A stretch of DNA of 64,000 nucleotides from Poronia punctata (Eukaryota > Ascomycota > Sordariomycetes > Xylariales > Xylariaceae): NCBI GenBank assembly GCA_022579005.1, contig MU401457.1:1-64000 (forward strand). Direction: 5' to 3'. Below the pieces are notes generated by a model, which saw only the letters and a program-made list of their open reading frames with translations, made no database searches and was not told where the DNA came from. The translations under genes were made by a program, and so were the position numbers. This document shows, piece by piece, positions 48,056 through 58,977 of this stretch. How positions within the stretch are numbered: position 1 is the first letter of the stretch; every line of letters begins with the position of its first letter.

Positions 48056-51000
48056 ATGGCAGAGGCAATCGCGGCCCTCGGCCTTGCTTGCAGCATCATG
48101 CAGGTCATATCGTTTGCTGGAGAGGTCATAAAGCTGACTCGCACCATTAAGAAGGGTGGCACTCCTGACCCAGACCTTGCAAAGAAAGTTGCACACTTGA
48201 AGATTGTGGCCGACTCGTTCGAGGGTGACGTTGCCCGTTTTGATCCTGTAACTCCCGATGCAGGCAGGAATATTATGAATAATGAGGAAAGACAACGCCA
48301 GCAAGTAGCACGGCAAAGGCTGCGAACCCTCGCGACAGAGCTAGTCTCGTATATCAAAGAACATCAGGTGATATATGTGAAATTGGAAACCTTGGCATCG
48401 ACATCCAAACGTGACCGCATAACGGGGATATTACAGTATAAACTTAAATACGCCAAAAGAATCGAGGGGTTGGAAAAGGCCATAGGCAAAACTCGCCGTC
48501 AGATGGATTCAGAATTCCTTAGCAGGATTTGGTACGAGGCTAGCTTGTCGTCAAGTTTCTCTTAGGCTAACCGCTTGTCCAGCTCTTCCGTTCAAGCGAG
48601 CCACCTGTGCTCGACGGCTGAATTCACCTCCCTCAATAATGATCTCCAAGCCTTCATCAGCCAATGGGCTCAAGGCAAAAGAGAGATGCAACATTTGGTT
48701 TCAACAGAGGCACAAGCTACGAGGGCCGTGTTCACCACTGAGGCCCAGGTTATACGGAATCATATCGACTCCAGGCTTTCTGAAATCAACTCGGGCTCAC
48801 TAAAGGGCCGCTTGCTTTCAACCTTACGATTCCCTGAGATGAACCAAAGAGAAAATACCATAGGGGATGCTGACAAGGACACAACTGAGTGGATCTTCTC
48901 TGATTATTCCCGGGGAGAAGGGGAACGTTCTTTTGGGGAATGGCTCTCGTCGGATGACGCCCTGTTTTGGATCACGGGAAAAGCTGGGAGCGGGAAAAGT
49001 ACACTGATCAAATCCGTTCTAAGAGATCGTCGCACAAAAGAACACCTAGCGACTTGGAGACCGTCAGTCGTAATCCTTCACTTCTTCTTTTTTGAACTCG
49101 GTGTCAACCCTTTGCAGACCCAGCTCCGTGGTTGTCTGCGAACTCTGTTGCATCAACTGATAAGCAGAGATACAAACGCACTATATCGGCTCCTGTCCAC
49201 AAACACGGCGTTGGCCGAGAAACTCTCAGAGCATGATTGGGCCTTGAGTGAGTTACAAGAAGCCTTATATAGTTGCTTGCGGCTTGACGATACATCCTTC
49301 TGTATCTTTCTCGATGGACTGGACGAGCAACACACAGACGAATCCAACTCGATGCTGACGGTGGTCGACGCACTGGCTAACCTACCTAATGTGAAACTCT
49401 GTATCTCGAGCCGCCCGGAGAACGTGTTCCGCCGTCACTTCAACTTGTCGCCAACAATTTATTCCCACAAACTCACATCAGACGCCATGTTGTTTTTCGT
49501 GAAGGATCGTATGAACAAGCATATTCGACGGTATGCCTCGTCCACGCTCGGTACTATGGGAGAGAATGAAAAGAATCTAGACTTTTTCGCCCGGCATCTT
49601 GTAGAAAAGTCGGAGGGAGTCTTTCTCTGGACTGCGCTGGTATTACGAGGCATTCTCCAAGGCATACAAGACGGCGACACGTGGGACATGTTGGCTAGGC
49701 GAGCCAAACAGTATAATATGGGCCTGGGGGATCTCTACAAGTCAATGTTGAATAGGCACAACGGAAATGTTCAACATTACAGGGACGAAGCGAGTCGCAT
49801 CCTCTCGGCGGTGTGTAAAGATAGCATGGAGAGACAACGGAGTTTGACTTTCTACAATAACACTTTGACCGCTTTCGACACGATTTTCCTCGGAGACGAA
49901 GTGTGTCGCAAGCGGTGGAGTGAGATTGTCCGGGAGAGGGACGTTTTGGCGGACTCGGACGTGGACTACCTTTTAACGGCCCACGCGCAGTGGCTCCACA
50001 CGAGGACTGCTGGATTGGTGGAATTACATCCTGGATTGGGGTTGTTTTCTCGGATTGGGTTCGTGCATCGCTCCGCCGAAGAATTCCTCAAAGGCACGAC
50101 CGAAGGACGGAAATTCCTTAACATGTGTGAAACCACACCTAAGGAGGACTCGATATGTTACATAATGGAAACGATCCGGTGGACCATTTTCACACTGACT
50201 GTGGCTGAGAGAACCCAAAAATTGAACCTCGTTTGCGTGGAGATGGCAAGACTGATGCATAGATCAGGTCTTGAGGAGGAGATGCCCAAGTTTTACGAGC
50301 ATTTTAAAACACAGTATTCGCAGTGGCTACCGATGTTTGGCGGAGACATCAATCGCCGGCACGTTCTTGCAAAGTGCCTAGCGTCGTCTGGGCTTTTGGT
50401 ACTGCTCAAATACGCCCGAGTCGAAATATTTGACCCTTTATCCCCTGCTCAAAAGGCTGAGGTTCTGTTTGATTGTATAGCTGGTCTGGCCCGCATTATA
50501 CGACCTTCTAAAGAAGATCATCAACTAATGGAGAGGCTACGCATGTCAGCCGATACTCACGAGCCAGGAATAGCGATCATCAAACGGTTCTTTGCTTGTA
50601 TTCGATGGCTGTTGAAGTTCGACGCCGCCCCTGGTATAGAAGCCGGGCAGCCCGGGGTGACCGTCTACCACGCTGGGTCATTAGACAAGTTGCCTCATAT
50701 TTCCCAACCAAACCCATACGAATACTTCATGTATGTTGTTGGAGGAGATTTTCTCCCATTATACGTCAAACGTCACTTCACAGGCACAGATCTCCAAGAC
50801 CTCATAGGCGAGATAGATGCATGCTTCATAATGTTTCACGAACGCGTTATTAAAGTCGCCAAATGTCTAACGGTCGCTCCACTAATCTGTAGACCAGCTG
50901 TCGTGGTCTCTGTTCCCTATTCTTGGTTTCTTGAGAATTTCAAACGGGCGAAGAATATCGGTGACAACGGCACTTTCGAGTTTGAGCGGCCATCAGCGAT

Positions 51001-51343
51001 TGAACTCCATGCCTTCTCTTATGATCCCGATACCTCACCAGTATCGACAGGACGTTTGCCTATAGTTACCCCTTACGAGGCCCCGCCTGATCTAGCAGAA
51101 GCAATACTGAGGATGATGGGTATTTGGCTGAAGCATCGCCTCCTACATGGATGTCACGACTGTCAGGACGAGATGCTTGCTTATCGCGCCTTATTTTTGA
51201 ATCCGTGCATAGACGCCGGATTACCAGTAGACCGAGAGCAACTTACGTCTGGTGAAGGCTTAGCCTCGGTCAAGAACGAGGTGGATAGAGTAATGCATAA
51301 ACTAGCATCGTGCATTGTGAAGGAGAAAAAAAAACCCCGTTAG
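48056..51343 (+). CDS. NACHT-domain NLR-like protein with no recognisable repeat domain
   Basis: STAND-class P-loop NTPase of 1078 aa. Fungal members include heterokaryon-incompatibility and other self/non-self receptors. Exons 48056-48531 and 48583-51343; the 51-nt intron has a GGCTAACC branch. Residues 1-110 form an Ala/Ile-rich helical domain (AEAIAALGLACSIMQVISFA) resembling the SesA-like N-terminal domains of fungal NLRs. A coiled, charged segment follows to about 250. NACHT: Walker A G291-KAGSGKS298, Walker B CIFLDGLDE (D403), then KLCISSRPE. Past it is VHRSAEEFL (653-661), the fungal FLHRTV.DFL-like block. Residues ~670-1078 show no WD40, ankyrin or TPR periodicity and I recognise no domain. 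The N-terminal assignment is tentative. It converges on the IQ-motif gene, 238 bp away. Confidence 0.88.
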
Positions 51344-51581
51344 AATCCGGATCGGAGTGAGAAGATGAATGAATAGGGGTATATGTTCGGCGCGTTTCGA
51401 AGAGATTAAATGTTGTTTCCCTTTCAACCGATATCATGGCACGTGTGGAAAACCAAGCACGTTAAAATATACAGAAAAGACCACAAATAGTCCCTTATCG
51501 ACATGTCATGGTTGATGTGCCACCTTTGCATCTACGTCGTAGAGTAAAAGACAAACTTCCATTGCACCCATCATCAAAATC

Positions 51582-53591
51582 TTACCCCGTCAAGGCATCG
51601 TCTCCCGGAGCAGCAGCTGCTGACCGCCCATCTTGTTGTCCAAGTGGCGTCCTCGGTCTCATACCCAACTTCTGCATAATCCTAACGCTGGCTCTATTCT
51701 CCTCACGTTCCCTCTCCTCCGTTTTCCGTTTCTTTTTCTGCAGGGATTCGCTTTCCTGCTCCGTAGCACTTTGGCTATTATTATCATCGTCATCTTCTGT
51801 CCCGCTCTCATCATGTCTAAAGAGATGAATATCCCTCTTCTTCTTCTTCTTCTTTTTTTCCCCACGCGTATATGCTAGCAAGTCTTTCCCCTTCCGGCGC
51901 GTCTTGACGTACATCTCGAGACCGAAGAGGACAGCGTAGCTACGACTGATACTGACGTGCGACATGTCGACGCCCTCGTCTTCGAGACTGTGGACGAAGG
52001 CGCGGAAATTGGACGCCGGCGGACGGTAGTGGCCTGAGAGCGGCGAGAGTCTGGATAACCGGCCATTCTTTACTTTGATCAGGCCTGCGGCCGAGATGCG
52101 CGATCCGTGCAGGAACGAGCTGTGCTGGAATGCACCGCTCGCTTTGATGCCTACGTATAGACGGAAGGACGTATCCGCTACGAAGATCCATGTGTTCTTG
52201 CGCACGGATTTGCGCAGTAGTTTATTGAGAACCGTTGTTGCCGATATGTGTCTGAGTTTGCGGATACCCCGCGCGTTGTCGAGGTCTGGGTCTGTGTATT
52301 TGGCTGCCATGGCGGCTTCGAGTTCGGATTCGCGTGATGGGGATAGGGGTGGTTCGTGACCACGGGAGCTGTTACCGCTCTCAACTTCGTAGGAAAATGC
52401 CGGCGTGGGATCATCCGCCGGAACTATACCGTGGATACTGTCCTTCCATTCCTCCGTCGTATCTATCCGTATTCCGTTCTTGGCCCATACCAGCCGACCC
52501 TCGTCGTCAACCCTGACGAGATAATGTTGGCGCTCCTCACGGTTCAGATACCGGATTCGTTCCCGATCAAGTCTTTCTCTGGGACAGGCGGGAAGGTCCA
52601 GATGCTTCCCGTCCCCGTAATCCAGCCAGTAGAAGAAATTCTCATGAGTATCCGACCGCTTCCACTCCTCGTGGTATGTCCGTAAATTCGACCCATGCCG
52701 ATGCTTCAAGTCCACCATCTCAAGAAAATACTGCAGACCCATCAGACGCGCATGTTTCCGCCGCTTAAGCTGTGCCCGCTTCCTCTTCCTCCTTACCGCT
52801 TCTCGTTCCTCGGGACTCATGTGCTCCCATTCAGCGCTGTCATCAGACCCCGAGGATCCACTGCTCGACGGCGAGTCATGGCCCGAGTCCTCGTCACCGC
52901 CGGCCCTGCGCGCAATCGCCGCCGCCTTTTTCCAGTTCTGCCTTGCCGCCCCCGCTGTTCCCTCTGCACGCGGGGCCCGCGGCGTCGTCAGATCCTTCCA
53001 CTGCGCATCGCGGATAGCGTGCGTCCACCGTGTGCTAGCGTCCAGACCTAACCCTTGCATCTCCCGTCGCGTGCGGTACCCGCGATACGTGCGCTGAATG
53101 ACAGTAGCGGCCTTGGCGCGAAGAAGATGGCCCCGGTCCGGCTCCGGCTCCGGTTTCGGTTTCGTCCCATCCTCCCGCGGCCTGGACTCTTCTTCTTCTT
53201 CTTCTTCTTCTTCTAACACTGCCTTGTCATGCATGAATTCGCGCCTAGCCTCCCTGATTTTCTGCGCGGCGACTTTTTCCCTACGTCGTAGGTCTTTTCT
53301 GAGCCTGGTGCGCTCCCTCACCCTGTCTTCTTGCACTTTGAGCAGACGGGCGAAATCCGCTGGTGAAGGCGGTTGTAGCGAGTTTAGATATTGTTGTTGG
53401 TGAGTGACTTGTGCTTGTTGTTGTTGTTCATGTTCTGGTTGCGGGGGTTGTTGAGATCGTCGAGATGCAGCTCTAGACCCTGGTCCGGATCGTAGTGGGG
53501 TTGGGGTTGGGCTTGGGGTGCGGCGGGAGTAGGAGAACGGTTCGGGATTCTCCTCTTCCTCCTCCTCCTCCTCTTCCCTACCTATACCCAT
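51582..53591 (-). CDS. IQ calmodulin-binding motif protein
   Basis: Intronless 669-aa protein. The N-terminus is acidic, then Pro/Gln-rich; a basic coiled coil (about 80-130) with an eight-plus Glu run follows. One IQ motif is visible at about 163-175 (ATVIQRTYRGYRTRRE). Next comes the fungal and plant IQM-type conserved region: ARLMGLQYFLEMVDLKHRHG, a NFFYWLDYGDGKHLDL block, RIRYLNREERQHYLVRVD, then TWIFVADTSFRLYVGIK, FQHSSFLHGSRISAAGLI and LSPLSGHYRPPASNF. The C-terminus is Lys/Glu-rich with nuclear-localisation-like basic runs. Predicted to bind calmodulin; the biochemical role is unknown to me. Glu and Lys runs come from GAG/AAG-type simple repeats at 53190-53212 and 51838-51855, which may vary in length between strains. 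Confidence 0.9.
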   Translation of the reverse strand: MGIGREEEEEEEEENPEPFSYSRRTPSPTPTPLRSGPGSRAASRRSQQPPQPEHEQQQQAQVTHQQQYLNSLQPPSPADFARLLKVQEDRVRERTRLRKDLRRREKVAAQKIREARREFMHDKAVLEEEEEEEEESRPREDGTKPKPEPEPDRGHLLRAKAATVIQRTYRGYRTRREMQGLGLDASTRWTHAIRDAQWKDLTTPRAPRAEGTAGAARQNWKKAAAIARRAGGDEDSGHDSPSSSGSSGSDDSAEWEHMSPEEREAVRRKRKRAQLKRRKHARLMGLQYFLEMVDLKHRHGSNLRTYHEEWKRSDTHENFFYWLDYGDGKHLDLPACPRERLDRERIRYLNREERQHYLVRVDDEGRLVWAKNGIRIDTTEEWKDSIHGIVPADDPTPAFSYEVESGNSSRGHEPPLSPSRESELEAAMAAKYTDPDLDNARGIRKLRHISATTVLNKLLRKSVRKNTWIFVADTSFRLYVGIKASGAFQHSSFLHGSRISAAGLIKVKNGRLSRLSPLSGHYRPPASNFRAFVHSLEDEGVDMSHVSISRSYAVLFGLEMYVKTRRKGKDLLAYTRGEKKKKKKKRDIHLFRHDESGTEDDDDNNSQSATEQESESLQKKKRKTEEREREENRASVRIMQKLGMRPRTPLGQQDGRSAAAAPGDDALTG

Positions 53592-55443
53592 TACTTGAAG
53601 TTATAGGCTAGCGCTGTTACTTTATTCATATTTCAAGGACATAGGTGTGAATATGATCCCATCGTCGTCTTGGTAACATGTAATAATAATAATTACCTTA
53701 GGGTACGTGGTTTGATTAGGAGTTGCGATTCCATAGGCTATATAGTTGCTTAGGAGACTCAAAAGACGGATGGAACGTTTTTATTCCGTACCTTGTACAT
53801 GGAACCAAAGGAAGGTCAGTTTAAGTTCGGTATTCTAGGTAGGTAGTTAAAAATAATATCAGACTACCTTATGAGTACACGTGAACAAAAACTTGGAAAA
53901 AAGAAATATAGCAAGCACGCTTCTCTTATTACAGATTGCCCCTCAGACTCACAAGGTGCTTTTTTAACGTACTTATTTTCTCTCTCTTTTCTCTCCAAAT
54001 CTCGTCAGGTATCACCCATCAAAGATGAAAATAGGCAGGTTATATCGGAAATGCGGCTTCGCTGTCCTGCTCCTGCCTCGAAAATGACGTAATTTGATTA
54101 TCATGTTTCGGTTGTCGGCACCCTTCAACTTTATTTATACATCCCGTATCTCCCCTGGGATCGATCGCACAGGTTACCCGGGAATTCAATAGGTCTGGAT
54201 ATCTCTTGCTCGCGAGATGGCTGGCCTATTTGAGAGAACAATGATGTAGACAACTGGCAAGCACCGGATTATCTTTTTGTGAGTGATGGTTTCTAAGAAG
54301 TAAGTAGGTATTGGAGATGTAATAGGTACCGGGCCCCCATTCCACGCAAGAAGCGACCACCAAGGATAGTTGGGAATGGAATAGAACAGCCCCGCGATGA
54401 GTGAGAGAGTGAGTACGGCAAGTATAAACACTTTCTTCATCCTGTTATATGAAGGGGCCCGGTATAGCTTCCAACAATACGCAGTTTAGGTGAAGTAAGC
54501 AAGCAGTTACCTTCTTACTACCTAAGTACCTACATGAAGCTACCTACATACTTAAGGCAAGGTAGTCAGAACCATGGGCCGAGTTCTTCATCCTTCAAGC
54601 GCATCTAGCATTTGACATACTGTTCGCTTCGGGAAAATGAGGTTTTCATCGCGTTGAGAACTTAAGAGCAACAGTGACATTATTCAAAGATGAATTAAAA
54701 GTTATTCCAAGTACGAACCATAAATGAAACATACGGATCTGAAGAGAATATGTAAATTTGTAACCTAGGTGACTTAGATGCTTCATTCTTGCATTTATTC
54801 AATTTCCTGCAAAGAAAGCTAGGCTCGAGTCAAATAATACCATAGAGACCTATTTCAGCATTTCAAGTATCCGTGGGAGTAGAAAGTATACACGTACATT
54901 TATGTATCGTTTTGGGGATTTCTTTTTATGGGCGTTGCCGCGTTGACGAGGATTTCTCCTGGACCAAGACTAATGTCACATCCAGAGGGGCAAGTGGTAT
55001 ACCTAGGTAGGTATGTTCTTAATTTCCGCCGAGGAGAATGTTATGTGAGCTAATGGCACCGACGGACTTTGGAGTCAGGAGGTGACCTTCTACGGGACGT
55101 GTAAGCCAACTTCCATCACTTGAAATTGTGGGAGGGAAGGTGCAGATGTCTATATTATAGGTCTTTTACAGTGAGAGTACTGTAACCTCACCACCCCATC
55201 CCAAGACAAACATGCGGATAGGTTAGCAGTCTACTCGTACAGGGCACTGTAAGTGCGCTATAGCGCTCAAGTACACCCACAACACTAGGTTACAGGGATA
55301 CAGAACCACCTTTAGTGGCAACTCCAGAAATACAGGTCCATTGCATCGCCCTTCTCAAGTGAAAAAAGACATACGATCCTCGATGTGGTGTGAACAATAA
55401 TCGAAACCTTAGGGTGTATTCATCCATATTTGTATGTATTCTG
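53592..55443. other. Divergent intergenic region (1.85 kb)
   Basis: Between the IQ-motif gene (-) and SAS4 (+). Apart from the doubtful frame at 54186-54440 no gene is supported. TACTCGTA at 55232; TACCTA/TAGGTA words cluster at 53835, 54515-54545 and 55005. Confidence 0.5.
54186..54440 (-). CDS. Doubtful small peptide with signal-peptide-like N-terminus
   Basis: 84 codons from an ATG. The first 20 residues (MKKVFILAVLTLSLIAGLFY) look like a signal peptide or anchor, followed by WW and Pro-rich sequence. There are no paired cysteines and no known family. A chance frame cannot be excluded, but the N-terminus is better than random. It lies alone in a 1.85-kb intergenic region. Confidence 0.2.
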   Translation of the reverse strand: MKKVFILAVLTLSLIAGLFYSIPNYPWWSLLAWNGGPVPITSPIPTYFLETITHKKIIRCLPVVYIIVLSNRPAISRARDIQTY

Positions 55444-57410
55444 ATGGCCACCAGTGCATTGAGACGATCCGAAGGGCTTTTCACCGCTCAACCGAAACGC
55501 CCTCGCCGGGCGCATCGAGAACCTCATCATCAGCAACAGGAGTTATCACCGTCGCCGGTCGCTCGTATGAAGCGCCCGCTCAATCCAATTGACGATAATC
55601 TGACCGATCCGTTGAATAAAAGGAACCGCATTGCGGTCGAAATCTGTGCGAGACCACTTTCTCAGGCCCTTGGCCCGTCCAAACCCATCGTAGTCAGACG
55701 TCAGCTTTCCACGACTCAGCCGACCGCAGTCGCGTCTACCGAGAATCCCGAGAGACCCTCCCCGACGACCAATCCCCTTCCGCCAGCCTCTTCCATTTCG
55801 GCTATCCCTCCAACTTCCGCTCCTTCTACTGCTACCGATCCTACGGCCACAACCACAACCTTAATCACGGCTTCCCCCACTCAAACCGGACCTCCTGCTA
55901 GGACGGCGACGAGCAAGGCACATGGCCTTACAAAACATCAGAAAAAGGCTATCAATGGCATCCGACATGAATTGGATCGGTTGCAACCACATGTCGCCGA
56001 CACAAGCTCCGCCATTGGTCCCTCAGGCCGCAAATTGCGTTCCCAGGAGGCCACCCGCTTCAAAAGCGAGCTGTCGGCTTACTTCCCCGAGTATGACGAA
56101 GTGATCGGGAATGACCCTCCAAAGGAGCAACGTATGTCAGCCAGAAAATTTATCGCGCCTGTTGATTTTGTTTGTTCTTCCTGTTACACATGTCTTGGCG
56201 GTGTGCCCCACACCAGGAAACACACCCCGTTATCAATGCAAATCAACCACGGCCAACCCTACCCCCGCCTCTTAGAACCTCATATGCTAACATCATCCTT
56301 TTGTGTTCAGAACTTCCCAATGTTGACACCTCTATCGTCGTCATAGATAGCGATTGTGGTTCATCAGATCCCACAACGGCTTCTATCGATCACACCCACC
56401 CCCGATCCACCTTGGACCCCCCGTTCTCTACAGTGCGGATATACAGTGATCGTCAATTCACCGACTTATCCGACTCACACATCGTCGACTTCTCTTTTCG
56501 GAGGAAAGAAGAGGTTACTAGCGATGTGTACGACCCATTACCAGACTCTCACTATGCACCAGTTCATAGGAGAGCAGAACGGTTGGAGAAGTCGATTCGC
56601 AATACCGAAAGAGGTAGGGCCCAGCACGAGAAAGACCAAATAATCCGGCTGCTCGGTGAACTGCAAGGTCATGATTGGTTAAGGACTATGGGTGTCAACG
56701 GGGTTACGGAGAGTCGTAGAAAGAGTTTCGAACCGGCTCGTGACCATTTCATCAAAGGCTGCCAAACCATACTTGAAAAGTTTCGCGCATGGAGCCAAGA
56801 GGAGAAGAGGCGAAAACTTGAGAAGGAGCGTGCACTAGCGGAAAGATCAGAAAACGATCCGGACACTATCCAAAGGGAAGAAGATGATGATGACCGCGCC
56901 GAAGAAAACGAGGAGGCGGAGGAAGAAGATGAAGAGGAGGAAGAGGATGTACACGAAAGTGATACCGATGAAGAAGCAGCTAGTCAAAGGGATATTGATA
57001 TGCTAGATGTTGGAGACGAGGGCAGGGGAGCCGACGCCCCCGAATATAGCGACGTCGATGCGGCGGCTCGTCAACTACATATGGAAGCTATGGAACGAGC
57101 GAGGTATGGAACATCGAGTTCACCCAAGAGGTTTCGCGGAGAACCACCTCCCGTGTTGTTGCGGGAACCTGTGCCTCGGGAATTTACGTCATTTTTTCGC
57201 AAGAAACACCAGAGGGATGCCGCGCTCAACAAAAGCCGGCGTAGGGGAAGAACGGTCCTTGCTTGGGGTCAGCCTGTCCCCGATGTTGACGAGAATGATT
57301 TCGAACTGCCGGCGTCTTATTTGGACGAGGATACACTTAGAGCACGGGAGAGACAGAAGAGACGGGATAGACGCCAACGTCAACAGGCGCGAGCCAACCA
57401 AAAGGTTTAA
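55444..57410 (+). CDS. sas4: SAS4-like subunit (something-about-silencing complex)
   Basis: Predicted nuclear scaffold subunit of a SAS-type histone acetyltransferase complex, 595 aa. Exons 55444-56131 and 56311-57410; the 179-nt phase-1 intron ends at TTGTGTTCAG and has a GCTAACA branch. I start at ATG 55444; the next in-frame Met (ARMKRPLNP) is 41 codons later and remains possible. The N-terminal half is Pro/Thr/Ser-rich with basic KRPRRAHR. The SAS4 core (about 285-395) reads YSDRQFTDLSDSHIVDFSFR, SHYAPVHRRAERLEKSIRN, a long charged helix, then LQGHDWLRTMG (from 348) and RKSFEPARDHFIKGCQ. An acidic Glu/Asp run (about 420-455) and a very basic C-terminal tail follow. The family call rests on the RRAERxEKxxRN...GHDWLRxMG signature from memory. 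Confidence 0.82.
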
Positions 57411-58977
57411 AGGTGGGTGTGCCATTACAGCATGCCAGTTACCAGTCTAGGGGCTGGATTGCGTGTATTTTTTGCTATACTGAATACCTACTTTGCCTAT
57501 CTCATTAGCGTGGCCGGAGTTGTTGGGGGTATTCCGATATTGAAGGTACAGCCTACACAGCTTTGCTAGCCAAACTCGGGCATTTGTAGCTGCTCTATCT
57601 GATAGCAAAATAAACAACTTGCCATGTTTTCAACAGTTCAAGAACAACAAGACCAACACGGATATATTTGTCCACACAAGTATCTTAGGAGGGTTATTTT
57701 TGCTACTTAGGCTGCCTGCCATTTTGTGTCCGGCTTGCGTAATTGTTGATGAGTACAGTAGTCATTTTAAAGGCAAATAGGTAGCGCTGTCTTGCACGAG
57801 CCCGTGACAACTCTTGATACACACCCCTACAAGTACACAACGCAAGTAGGATTATATAGAATGAGACCGATGTTGTAGGCTAGGGCTATTGCACGTATAC
57901 TTTGTTTGTTCTCGCAGTGCATCCATGCCCAAGCAACATTATAAACTTGGCATATATACATGTAGGACATTTACTTGTACGTGGTAGTGACCAGCCCAGG
58001 TTAAGAGAGATGACAATACTGGATTACACTTATTTTCTTCCTCTCTTCTTCACTTCTTCACCTCTTAACCCCGTCTGTGATGTACATGTCATAGAATACT
58101 GCCTGCCTGGAGAGGGGAGGTCTTTAAATCTTAGCTATGTAGGTAGTGAATTATTGAAGGCAAGTAGCAATTATTAAATATATATATATACAGGCATATA
58201 AACTAGGATCTATTAGCTTATATACGAGTTTGTACTAGTAAAGGTGTATAATATTTGACTTGAATATTTGCACTTTCTAGAACTCCGGGTCTCTGGTGTA
58301 GGCTTGGGAATATGGAGCTGGGACTCTTTTATTACTTGCATGCACGTACATACACCTATCCTACAAGGTAGGTAGATAATACCTATACTACATTAATACA
58401 GAGGGTAAGCGACCCATATTTTGGATACAGCGGAGTGTAATGATGTATCTCAGGGGATTCTTCATTCTACTTCATACTATTTACATAGATAGATATAATA
58501 CAACTTGCATTCTTGGTTTCTACTCTCGCATTTTGCTACACTTTCTGTTAATTGTGCTAGAACTTGCAAGCATAAACGCCGTCTTTGCCCCCGCATTGAC
58601 GCTAACTGGATCTGCCGTTGCAGATGAGTAATTACCCTGTTTTAAAGTACATCTATACTTGTGTACATGTATGTATGACCAAACGCAGGATAGTGAAATA
58701 GACTAGTCCTCCTTGAGGTATTACCTAGGAATCGGAGATACCCCAGCACTGCAAGCTAAACGGTGCAGGAAACACTGACGGCAGTCGCGTCAAACTTGAA
58801 AGCTCAAGCCAAAAATCTAACCACCAACCTTCCTGCCTTCATTCTTCCTTTCATATTCATAGGGAGGTCGCACATTAACTGGGTACCGATAGGACAACCC
58901 CAAGCTTACGAATCCCCTGATTTTGCCCATGATCACGATAACCTGATATTATTACGGCTATCGAGACGGCCTCCGAG
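57411..58977. other. Intergenic region upstream of TAF2 (1.57 kb)
   Basis: Non-coding; A+T-rich patches and (TA)n near 58178-58192. Frames at 57902-58177 and 58440-58631 have no support. A pyrimidine-rich stretch at 58826-58850 (CCTTCCTGCCTTCATTCTTCC) may mark the TAF2 promoter. Confidence 0.5.
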
